Shown one piece after another: positions 1 through 8,000 of a DNA stretch of 19,612 nt (position 1 is the stretch's first letter; each line of letters begins with the position of its first letter). A model generated the notes under the pieces. That model searched no databases, was not told the DNA's origin, and worked only from the letters and a program-made list of their open reading frames with translations. The position numbers and the translations under genes were made by a program. Origin of the DNA: JAMCZZ01 sp964363695 (GTDB lineage Bacteria > Patescibacteriota > UBA1384 > XYA2-FULL-43-10 > 1-14-0-10-43-13); the NCBI GenBank assembly GCA_964363695.1, contig CAYIJI010000016.1, forward strand, positions 1 through 19,612, written 5' to 3'.

Positions 1-36
1 TGGAATCGAAGGCAAGCTTGCAGTCTGGGATGACAA
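1..36. repeat. Truncated end of a TGTCAT-type dispersed repeat
   Basis: Read on the minus strand, this stretch begins TGTCATCC and continues with an AAGCTTGC block. It resembles the left arm of the element at 78-179 (TGTCATCC ... AGCTTGCGAAGGATC). It is probably the end of another copy of the same family, cut by the window edge. This rests on visual similarity only. Confidence 0.4.
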
Positions 37-43
37 CAGGGGG

Positions 44-79
44 CAGTGAGTGGTTCCCTTGCCCGGTATCCACTCACTG
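44..79. repeat. Perfect 10-bp inverted repeat (hairpin)
   Basis: CAGTGAGTGG at 44-53 is the exact reverse complement of CCACTCACTG at 70-79, with a 16-nt loop. No T-run follows on either strand, so this is not an obvious intrinsic terminator. It lies directly against the dispersed repeat at 78-179 and may be a junction or an outer part of that element. Confidence 0.55.
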
Positions 80-179
80 TCATCCTGAGTGGAGCTTGCG
101 AAGGATCTAGTGAAACGATCTAATAGTAACGCTTCGCCAGATTCTTCAGCCTAAAATCGGCTTCAGAATGACGATACAG
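78..179. repeat. Dispersed palindromic repeat, TGTCATCC family
   Basis: This non-coding element is about 100 bp long with imperfect inverted ends. The left arm reads TGTCATCCTGAG followed by GCGAAGGATCT. The right arm, read in reverse complement, gives GTCATTCTGAAG followed by GCTGAAGAATCT. A related element lies at 15019-15139 and a partial one at 1-36. Copies in gaps of one genome suggest a REP- or MITE-like family. No coding capacity is visible. Confidence 0.6.
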
Positions 180-201
180 TGAACGGTTACGGTGCCCGAC
201 A

Positions 202-230
202 TTGACATTTTGTGAGAAATAGTGTATAGT
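202..230 (+). promoter_or_regulatory. Sigma70-type promoter for the secreted protein gene
   Basis: A perfect -35 box, TTGACA, lies at 202-207 and a -10 box, TATAGT (5 of 6 consensus bases), at 225-230, with the optimal 17-bp spacer. Transcription would start near 237, leaving a leader of about 98 nt before the start codon at 335. The leader holds a small GNRA-type hairpin (AGGCC-GAAA-GGTCT, near 271-284) but no riboswitch class I recognise. Confidence 0.75.
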
Positions 231-334
231 ACACACAGTTACTATAAGAGCACTTTTACAACCTGAAGTTAGGCCGAAAGGTCTTATATAAAATAAAACA
301 GCTATGTCTCAATTGATGAATGGAGGACACAGAA

Positions 335-1204
335 ATGAAAGCTATACTGTTTGTAATCGTTGTCGTTTTGTCGCTCGCTCAGCCCTGCTTGGCTGAGTAT
401 AAGGCTCTTCACAGAGCCGTCGATGAGGTGATCGGAAATGCCTCGACTGATACTCGCTCCCGCGGAAACCCGCAAAAAGCGGAGATCTACAGGAACACCG
501 ATCTACTGCCGGACTTTTGGATCAAGGGAGGCGGTAGAATCGTCGTCAAGGTAAAAACTTCTGGCGGCACATGGATTGGAGGCCGAAGTGCCAGTGAGTG
601 GGCAGAAAAGATCGCTTCTGCTGTCCGCACCCGTCTTGCCATTGAGGGTCCGAAGAGAAATCTTGATCCCGTATCCACGACTTCCCCAAGTAAGGGCGAT
701 CGTGTACTTACGCTTGATATTCATGCCATTTCCGGCAAGGATCTCAACGAAAGCTCCAGCGAGCATCAGGAGAGGTATTCTTATCGGAGATCTAGCGGAT
801 CTACTTCCTCACGGAATAGAGACGGGGAAGAACGGTTGGGAGTATCGCTCTTTGTCGGCTTAAGCCTAGAGCAGTATCAGGGCGGTACCTCGTACCGCAC
901 GCTTCCTCTCTTGGAATCAGATGTGGTTCTGGAGGAGAGCCAACTGATAGGCATGTTTGAGGAAAGCTCAAGTTCCCGCAGCGACTCTTACTCAAGAAGA
1001 GGAAGAACATCTTCTTCTTCGTCCTATGATAGGGAAAGTTCTCGCTGGCAGCGCGATCAGAAGAGGGCGGAAGCTCAAATCTTAAATCCGCAGGCGATGA
1101 AGCTCTCGGGTCTCATAGTCCGGCCCGTCTTCGATGGGATCGCGCAGGATCTCGAGAACCAAAAATACCGGTCCATTAGAGACCGGGAAGAGAGATCAAA
1201 ATAA
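335..1204 (+). CDS. Secreted Ser/Arg-rich protein of unknown function
   Basis: I do not recognise a family. The protein is 289 residues long and starts with a clear signal peptide (MKAILF, a hydrophobic run of V/L/I, then a likely cut after PCLA near residue 20), so it should be exported. I chose the ATG at 335 rather than the in-frame ATG at 320 because GGAGG at 322-326 lies 8 nt before 335 and would fall inside the coding region with the earlier start. The middle of the mature protein (about residues 55-135) alternates strand-like segments such as RIVVKVKTSGG and VLTLDIHAIS. The C-terminal half carries low-complexity Ser/Arg/Tyr runs (SSSSRSDSYSRRGRTSSSSS) likely to be disordered. The gene is monocistronic, with its own promoter at 202-230 and a strong terminator just after the stop. 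By eye its GC content is higher than in the minus-strand cluster. Confidence 0.75.
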   Translation: MKAILFVIVVVLSLAQPCLAEYKALHRAVDEVIGNASTDTRSRGNPQKAEIYRNTDLLPDFWIKGGGRIVVKVKTSGGTWIGGRSASEWAEKIASAVRTRLAIEGPKRNLDPVSTTSPSKGDRVLTLDIHAISGKDLNESSSEHQERYSYRRSSGSTSSRNRDGEERLGVSLFVGLSLEQYQGGTSYRTLPLLESDVVLEESQLIGMFEESSSSRSDSYSRRGRTSSSSSYDRESSRWQRDQKRAEAQILNPQAMKLSGLIVRPVFDGIAQDLENQKYRSIRDREERSK

Positions 1205-1210
1205 GAACAA

Positions 1211-1246
1211 GGGCGTCCCGACATTCCGTCGGGACGCCCTCTTTGT
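1211..1246 (+). terminator. Intrinsic terminator of the secreted protein gene
   Basis: A perfect 12-bp GC-rich stem (GGGCGTCCCGAC at 1211-1222 with GTCGGGACGCCC at 1228-1239) encloses the loop ATTCC and is followed by TCTTTGT. It begins 6 nt after the stop codon. The T-run is short and interrupted, but the stem is very stable. Confidence 0.85.
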
Positions 1247-1254
1247 GCTCAAAA

Positions 1255-1278
1255 ATCAACGACATGATCAACGACATG
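1255..1278. repeat. Perfect tandem 12-bp direct repeat upstream of the lipoprotein gene
   Basis: ATCAACGACATG occurs twice head to tail, at 1255-1266 and 1267-1278. The second copy ends just before TTGACA at 1280-1285, a possible -35 box. The possible -10 box TTTAAT at 1301-1306 leaves only a 15-bp spacer, so the promoter is weak or uncertain. The repeat could be a binding site for a regulator that touches the same DNA face at a spacing of about one helical turn, or a chance duplication. Confidence 0.5.
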
Positions 1279-1340
1279 ATTGACAAACAGCGCTCAAAGT
1301 TTTAATGTATGTGCAGATTCTGCTCCAAGGAGGTGAGAAG

Positions 1341-1706
1341 ATGAAGCAGATATCAATCTTACTTGTTCTGACTGCTGTCTTGTTGTCTGGCTGCTTGCCC
1401 TACCGTTCTACGCAGAACGGTAGCGAGCGGGTTGCAGTCGGCCTAAACATCCGCTTCTTAAAGCCTGATCCATCATACTTTGAGGTTCAAATCATGATAT
1501 CAGACGAGAAAGGCGGGGTATTGGAGATCGAGACCGTTAGGTACGATGCAAACCGGCCGGATATAAGCCGGAGCTACCAGCTCCCGACCGGCGGAAAGAG
1601 AGTGTTTTTAATTAACCTTCTAGACAAAGAACAGTCGCGCCAGACGCAGACGTTGACCATCGACTACTTAAGCAGTCCGCAAACTGTAGAGGCAGTCTTT
1701 GAATAA
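1341..1706 (+). CDS. Small exported lipoprotein of unknown function
   Basis: The predicted protein has 121 residues. Its N-terminus is a type II (lipoprotein) signal peptide: MKQISILLVLTAVLLSGC, with the lipobox LSGC and Cys18 as the lipid-modified residue. The mature part is about 104 residues and has alternating short strands (VAVGLNIRF, YFEVQIMISD, RVFLINLL, QTLTIDYL), which suggests a small beta-sandwich. No catalytic motif is visible. The start at 1341 is fixed by the near-perfect ribosome site AAGGAGGTGA at 1327-1336; in-frame codons back to 1305 would give a 12-residue extension that spoils the signal peptide and contains the ribosome site. The gene sits between two terminators and is probably transcribed alone. 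Its relation to the secreted protein upstream is unknown. Confidence 0.85.
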   Translation: MKQISILLVLTAVLLSGCLPYRSTQNGSERVAVGLNIRFLKPDPSYFEVQIMISDEKGGVLEIETVRYDANRPDISRSYQLPTGGKRVFLINLLDKEQSRQTQTLTIDYLSSPQTVEAVFE

Positions 1707-1723
1707 CAAACGTTATAATCCTT

Positions 1724-1757
1724 AGCCCGAGTCAATCGACCCGGGCTTTCCTTTATT
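1724..1757 (+). terminator. Intrinsic terminator of the lipoprotein gene
   Basis: AGCCCGAGTC (1724-1733) pairs with GACCCGGGCT (1738-1747) around the loop AATC with a single mismatch, and is followed by TTTCCTTTATTTT. The T-rich tail overlaps the last codons of the convergent metalloprotease gene, whose stop lies at 1753-1755. On the minus strand no equally good T-run follows the stem, so it is best read as the plus-strand terminator. Confidence 0.8.
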
Positions 1758-4700
1758 TTATACTGTAGAATTTGGCCGGCGAGTACTGGTTCAAGTATTC
1801 AGCCTTTATCCAGTCGCTCGACTTTGCAGAGTTAGATATTTTAACCTCATCAATAATGCCGTTGAAATAATTGTACCCAGGATACCATACTCCTAGAGTC
1901 AACGGCGAATCGGTGTCGGTTGCCGGCCTAAAACCATTAACATCAGTCGAGCCTTTTTCTGCTCCATCAATATATATATTCGCGATTCTATTGTCCGCAT
2001 CAAAACTAAAGGTGGCAAAATGATACTTTTGATCGCTAAAAGCAAGGCTGCCTCCCAAGTATTTTTCGGCGGTCTTATTGCCGGTTCGAACAGAAAGGGA
2101 GCCCTTTTCTTTATTTTCGCTTACATATAAATAAAAGTGGAACGGATCAAGATATCCTGTGCCGGTTAAATAGTTTTTATTAAGAAGAGTATTTATTAAA
2201 CTTTTATTGGAAGGTGCGCCGGCGTACTTAAACCAGAAGCTGGTAGTAAAGGAACCGGAAATTTTTCTGAGTGAATCGGAATTTCCCAGATCGGCGTAAC
2301 CGGTTTTACCGTTAAACTTAACCGCGCTTCCAAGAATGCCGTTTGTTGAAGAGGCTCCCTCATTTAATTTGCCATTCAAATTTTTCGAAGCCGAATCTGC
2401 TAGCGAAGCATTATCTAAGTGCCATACTCCGGCGTAATTTTTCCAGACGCCGGTCCTATTGTCTAAAGGCGTTTTAACACCTTCTTTTCCATACGATAAT
2501 TTGATGCCGGACGAGGTTGAGTATTTTGGACAAATTATCCAAGCAGAAAGCACTCCTGTTTTCTCGTTGTATTTCTCGATTTCAAAGTCTAAGAGCCTGC
2601 CATTTTCATCGGTAAAAGCTATATCATTGCCGTTAATAATCTTGCCGCCCTGTTGTACATTTTTCAAACTCGAATCGCTGTAAGTAAAATAAAGCGGAAA
2701 ATTATCCAAAGAATTCTTTATTCCCATATCGGTAAAAGTAATTTTCTTTTCAACGCTAAATTTATCCGACGGTTTAGCGGGCGCAGGTGCTGGAGCTGGC
2801 GTAGGCGCGGGAGCAGCAGTAACGGGCGGAGTTTTTTCAAAAAGCTGTAGCCCTGAAACATCGATCCACGGTCTGGCGGCATTGGAGTAAAAAAGCGGTT
2901 TAAGGGCGATCAGCACACCGGATTTACCATTGTACGTCAGCTTCTCCGGAGTAGTAAAATATAGACTATGCGGTGTGTAGAAAGATTGATTCGGCTGCGA
3001 GCTTTTAACCGGCGGAGCAGGCAGACGGGAGAATTTTTGTCCGGAGTCCGTTATGTATCCGATCTCAGTGTTACCGTTCAAAGCCGATCCCGCTCTGGCT
3101 TTCCAGTTCAAAATGTAATCGGTTCCTGGCTTTAAATCTTGGGCCAGATAACCAACATAGGCGTCTTTTTGATTAGAATTTTTAGAAATAATGATAAGGC
3201 GACCCGTTCCGTTGGCATTGCCGATATAAGTTTCCTGAATCACCTTGTCAGGATCAAATCTCTCCCAGCCCAAAGGAGTGTCGGCGCCGTTTTTAAATTG
3301 GGCAAAATCTTCAATATTTAACTTTAGAGAATAGTCTTTCGGTATGTCGGGAATTTCTCGAACAAGCTGGCCCTTATAAAAATTGAATGAAAATACTTTT
3401 GTAGCCGCGGCATCGAACGGATTTGACTGTATGCCGTCGGTAAAGCAGATTCGGAGCCAGTTACAATCGTCGGTTCGCCTTCCTCTGTAAGCTTTTTTAT
3501 AACTATCAACATTAACTTTAACTATCCCGGTAAAGTCGTTCTTAACTCCTGCGTCGGTTAAACTAAAATTTGCCGTACCGTTGACGAAGGCGCCGTCTTT
3601 GGTAATTTTTTTAACAGCGCCTTGGCTGTACTTTGGATTACTTGATCCGGATTCTTTGTAAGCGAAATTAATCTCCATTCGGTCTGCCGGCTGCTCAACT
3701 ACCGAATTCATAAAGGACAAGTCTCTTGTTTTAATATTCTTCATTGCATTAAAAAGCTTGTTCCTATGTACTTGATGCTGTAGGTCGTTGGTTTGTTTCT
3801 GATAAATGGCAAGGAAGACGTCAATAATGGAGGAATACTTAAAGGTGCTGGTTATTCGGAATTGATTATTTTGATAAATTGAGTCAATATAAAGTTTGCT
3901 TTCAGGGTTAATGTTGAATATCGGATTGTTGGATAAAGTTACTTGGTCTCCCGAATCAACCAAATATTTCTGCATGTTTTTCATAAGCGGCACAAGACGA
4001 TTTGTATCACTGCGGTCTGTTAGCTCTCCGCAGGCGCTGTCGGTAATCATTACGGCAGTATATTGATTTGGGTTGCGGGAAATTGAGGCATAATAAGGAG
4101 ACGTTTTGAGCTTGTTGCGGTATTTTTTGTAAAAGTTATTATCTTTTGAATACAATTCGTACATCAATTTAGCAGCGGCGCTGTACCTGTCTCTGACTAT
4201 TTGGTCGTTGTTTAGAGTGCGAATTAAGCCGGCAGGGTTAGCTAAAATGTCTCTTCCAAAAAAAGTGCTCCAGTTAGCTTGGTTGATGCTTCCAACCTTC
4301 ATTTTTTCAGCCACAACTTTCGTTACGCCTTCAGCTAAACCTTCTTCGTAATAATCGGTTAAAAGATTTCCGTCGTTAAAACCGTGGACCAGCTCATGGA
4401 TGAAGACGGGGATAATGTTATTGGCGTTTGTTCTCCCGATGATTATTAAATCCAAATCATTCATATACAGTGCGCCTGCATTGCCTATCTTCCATTCGTT
4501 AAGCGAATCGGGGTTATTAAAATCTTCGAAAGAAGGATCGTAAACCACGGTGATTTTGTTGTTATTAAAAGGCTCGCCGTAGACGCTTTTGATTTGCGAA
4601 ATAATTTCCGGACTGAGGTTTTTCAATTCATCTCTTGCCTCTGCGCCGGTTTTGCCGTTTGTTGTCGGAAAGTTTTTCCAGCTGTCGCCGTAAGTATCAA

Positions 4701-4986
4701 AATCAAGTGAGAAGCTTGTTTGCGCTGGAATTGGATAAGCTTTTCCGTAAATTTTTTCCAATTTCTTTGGGACTACCGTTGAGTCTTTATAGAAATCATT
4801 TAAATAGCCGGCGCAAGTCCTCCTAAAAACGTCATCAATATAGTCAGCTTTATATTTTGCTTTTCCCGCAAATAAAATAAATGAGGATGTCAGAACTGCG
4901 GCAGCGATTAATAAGGAATAAGTTAACCGTTTTCTGGGCACCGATTTAAAGAATTTTCGGAAAAGATTTTTAATTTTTTTCTTCAC
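1753..4986 (-). CDS. Membrane-anchored HExxH metalloprotease with DUF2341 and LamG-like domains
   Basis: The 1,077-residue protein has a basic N-terminus and one hydrophobic segment (about residues 22-41, LTYSLLIAAAVLTSSFILFAG), so it is probably anchored with its bulk outside the cell. A zinc peptidase signature, HELVH, lies at residues 197-201 (His197, Glu198, His201), followed by DYYEEGLAEG at 211-220; one of its glutamates would be the third zinc ligand, as in gluzincin-type peptidases. Residues of roughly 440-715 look like beta-sandwich segments, possibly carbohydrate-binding, but I cannot name a family. A Pro/Ala linker (about 716-742) leads to a DUF2341-like domain (about 745-830) and a C-terminal LamG/concanavalin-type domain (about 849-1077, with GVWHLDN, SFTTSFWFKY, IDGAEKG and IIDEVKIS). 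Translation starts at GTG, 5 nt after GGAGG. The gene follows the giant protein gene by 51 bp and is probably in the same transcript. Substrate unknown. Confidence 0.85.
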   Translation of the reverse strand: MKKKIKNLFRKFFKSVPRKRLTYSLLIAAAVLTSSFILFAGKAKYKADYIDDVFRRTCAGYLNDFYKDSTVVPKKLEKIYGKAYPIPAQTSFSLDFDTYGDSWKNFPTTNGKTGAEARDELKNLSPEIISQIKSVYGEPFNNNKITVVYDPSFEDFNNPDSLNEWKIGNAGALYMNDLDLIIIGRTNANNIIPVFIHELVHGFNDGNLLTDYYEEGLAEGVTKVVAEKMKVGSINQANWSTFFGRDILANPAGLIRTLNNDQIVRDRYSAAAKLMYELYSKDNNFYKKYRNKLKTSPYYASISRNPNQYTAVMITDSACGELTDRSDTNRLVPLMKNMQKYLVDSGDQVTLSNNPIFNINPESKLYIDSIYQNNQFRITSTFKYSSIIDVFLAIYQKQTNDLQHQVHRNKLFNAMKNIKTRDLSFMNSVVEQPADRMEINFAYKESGSSNPKYSQGAVKKITKDGAFVNGTANFSLTDAGVKNDFTGIVKVNVDSYKKAYRGRRTDDCNWLRICFTDGIQSNPFDAAATKVFSFNFYKGQLVREIPDIPKDYSLKLNIEDFAQFKNGADTPLGWERFDPDKVIQETYIGNANGTGRLIIISKNSNQKDAYVGYLAQDLKPGTDYILNWKARAGSALNGNTEIGYITDSGQKFSRLPAPPVKSSQPNQSFYTPHSLYFTTPEKLTYNGKSGVLIALKPLFYSNAARPWIDVSGLQLFEKTPPVTAAPAPTPAPAPAPAKPSDKFSVEKKITFTDMGIKNSLDNFPLYFTYSDSSLKNVQQGGKIINGNDIAFTDENGRLLDFEIEKYNEKTGVLSAWIICPKYSTSSGIKLSYGKEGVKTPLDNRTGVWKNYAGVWHLDNASLADSASKNLNGKLNEGASSTNGILGSAVKFNGKTGYADLGNSDSLRKISGSFTTSFWFKYAGAPSNKSLINTLLNKNYLTGTGYLDPFHFYLYVSENKEKGSLSVRTGNKTAEKYLGGSLAFSDQKYHFATFSFDADNRIANIYIDGAEKGSTDVNGFRPATDTDSPLTLGVWYPGYNYFNGIIDEVKISNSAKSSDWIKAEYLNQYSPAKFYSIK

Positions 4987-4999
4987 GTGACCCTCCTTG

Positions 5000-5028
5000 T
5001 GCTTATTAGCTTACTGCTTAATGGCTTA
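5000..5028. repeat. 7-8 nt microrepeat array (GCTTA units) between two genes
   Basis: GCTTA occurs four times at spacings of 8, 7 and 8 nt (starts 5001, 5009, 5016, 5024) in the 51-bp gap between the giant protein gene and the metalloprotease gene. The units read roughly TGCTTAT, TAGCTTA, CTGCTTA, ATGGCTTA. It resembles in spacing, not in sequence, the arrays at 14968-14997 and 17751-17827. Confidence 0.55.
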
Positions 5029-5037
5029 TACGCTGGG

Positions 5038-8000
5038 CTAAAACCCAATATGTGTATATGCTGTGGTTTGTGGATTGGCCCAGACGCCGGCTTGAGTATT
5101 GCCTCCGCAGATTCCGGAGATTGCAGTTAAATTGGGGTCAGCTTGAGCGCAGATGTTGGCGGAAATTGAAGCATTTAGTGCTTGGACGTCTTCATTCCGG
5201 CCGGTCATTATCTGGTTTGGAACAATATCTTCGTAAAGAGGGTTGTTCTGCATCTCCAGCATATCGGCTATCAATCTCTTCGCCTTGTACTGCGCCGCTT
5301 GGATTGATTTTTGCTGCATTGTATCTGAATTCTTGCCGTCCCATACTCCAAGATCTGTTATATCATTTGCGCTCGGGTTCGGTCTTTCCATCTTTGGGAA
5401 GTAGCCGTCAGCGCTACATTTAACTTCTGTTTTATAAACGCCGAAAGCGTTTGTTAATATAAATGTCCATTGCGCGATTATCCACATTATTGCTCCGGCG
5501 GCGATCAGGACCGGATTAGCAGTCAAGACTCCTGCTAGCATTGTTACACCAGCTGAAATAGCGCCGTCAATCAACATACTCAAGCTCCCGGGAACAAGTC
5601 CCCATTTTACTTCCAGCTCGGCGATATCCTCGCCGTACGATCGATGTATGAAATCAGTTATTTGCTTGGTTACTATTTCTATCGCAATCTGTACAAGCAC
5701 GGCGTAAGCAACTGCTTTTGCCTTACTGAAGTTGCCTGCCTGCTCAATTTGCTTTGCAGCATCCGGATATTTACTAAGCGCCGCATTATACCCATCTTGG
5801 GCTGCTTGCCAAGTTTCTATTGTTGTCTTTCCAGCGTTGTACGCATCATCAACTTTATTTAAGGTATTAAAGGCTTCTTCAATCCGGTTGATTTTTTTGT
5901 AAAGCTGAAAAGCCTCGTAGAGTTTTTTTCCTTTGTCATACACATTGTAAGCCGTTCCCGGCTTCCAGCCCAATTGCTTGTCCGCCCAGATAAAACCCTT
6001 GCTTAAGGTGGCTTTTATTCCGTATCCGCCAACGGTAGTAAGCTTTAAATCGCCGAACTCTGCCTGCCCTTCCCTGGGCTTTATCCCATCGAAGCCCCAG
6101 ACCCCTGTAGAAAATCCCACAATCAATCCTTCCGCTAGATCGGGGTCGATTTTGAAGCCGAACCACTTTTCTGAATGTTCCGCAATGAAGTTTTTTGTGA
6201 ATCGGAAACCGTCGCTTTTGGCAAATTTCGTGAACTTTTCCGTTCTGTCACCCGGCTGAGTCAGAGAGTAAATGTAATCAGCTGTTACTATTGCGCCTAT
6301 GGGATCCTTGATCTCTTCCAGCCAACTAACTTTCTGGCCGAAGAATTCGGCGTTGATCAGCCCGTTTTTAATGTAGGTTGCAATAGCGAATTGCTTTGTT
6401 TTAGCGTCGCCTTTGATAAGGGCGTAAGAGAAGCCGGGGAATACATTCTGATCGTAGCCCCAGAACATCCCGTCCATCATTTTGTATTGCAGGTCTTCCT
6501 TAAACATTCTTCTTGAATCTATTTTTGCGTTTTCTCTTGCCTGATCCACCATTTCAAGAGTCTCTAATTGATCGGCGCAAATTCTGACTGCGGAGTTGTT
6601 TTGGAATATGCCGTCGAGTTCCTTTTCAAGATCTTCGGGAGTGTTTGAAGTCAGTTTAACTCCGCTCAAATTGTCGTAGCAGTAGTCTGTTGACCCCTTG
6701 AGGTCCCAATACATTGCCTGCGCTTCTTCTCTTTTGTCGGGGGAAAAGCCATGAATCCGGTCGTTTGTTTTCTTATTGGCGCCGACAAGATTGTTGTAAT
6801 CTCTCGGCAGCTCTCTCGAGCTCGAGTTATAGTCTTGGCTAGTTACGCAGTCGAGGAATGATTTGCCGGCGCAGACATCGCCGTAGCGGTAGTCAACGAA
6901 AGTTTGCTCATAGTCCGTTGTCGCCCCGCCGAGAGTGCCTCCAAGAAAATCATAAGTTGCGGCATCGGCGGCGTACTCTTCCGCCTCCGGACTCCCGACC
7001 GTCATTAAGCGGACGTCTTGGTATGAGATTTGATGGGGAGAAGGAACTCCTTTTGTTTCGCCCGGCCGGGTAGCGTCCGTAACCACGTTGGCGCCAAAGG
7101 CTATTGAGGCAGCCCAGAAATATCTCATGTCGCCGTATAAAATTATTTGTGAAATATCGGCCGGTGGCATAATGACGGTGCCTTTCGTCGCCTCTGCAAT
7201 TTTCCCTGATAGTTTTACTGAGAATGCGTTAGCAGCAAGAGCCAAGGCGGTGTGAGTAGTAAAGTTTTCCGCAGACCAATCTTTCAGCGCGCCGCCTCGG
7301 TTGTTTGTCTTGCAGGTATTGTAAGCTTGATTGGCGTCGTATCTTTCCTCATTAATTTTCTTTAATTGTTCGAGCGAGTCCGAAGAAAATTTAAGATCGC
7401 TCGTATGATCAACGGCAATGTCGATATTGCCGATAGCGGCGTAGGAGCCATTGTTTACTTGAGTATCGACTTGAGAATTATAGATTGAATTCTCTTGATC
7501 TTTAAGTTCCTGCGCCCTTTCCGGCTTCATTTGAAACTCATCGCATTCACTTTCTCTTTCCGCTGCTTTGGCTTCATAGCTCCCATACAGATGAGTGAAA
7601 GACCCTTCTTGCTTCGGATCCAGTCCGAACCGTTCATCCATATTTCTGGCTATTTGAGGCAAAACGACTTGTTTGGCGTCGCGCGGATTGTTTAAAATCT
7701 GCTGGAATGAGCCTTGATCGAGGTGAGTTTTTTGATCTAGGTTTAAATTGGTAAATATTTCTGAGAGATCATAGTAGACGTCGCCATATTTTGCTCCGGT
7801 TCTAACCCATCCGGAAAAACTATTTACAATATCCTTAATGGCGTTCTTCTGTTCGTCGGTTAAGTCAGCTCCTAAGAGATCAACTAGTCCGGAAAGCGCA
7901 AAACTCTTTGCAGTCGAATTGGAAACTTTTTTCAAATAACTGTTTGGAGTGATAATTATGTTTTTGACAACGGTAACGGTTTCAATCGGTTCTTTTTTAG

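Noticed and set aside
237..334. Riboswitch in the leader of the secreted protein gene
   Set aside because: Only one short GAAA-loop hairpin is visible; no conserved core of a class I know could be matched.
5936..6259. Overlapping open frames on both strands inside the giant protein gene
   Set aside because: They are shadows of the long frame, lack ribosome sites and show compositionally odd translations.
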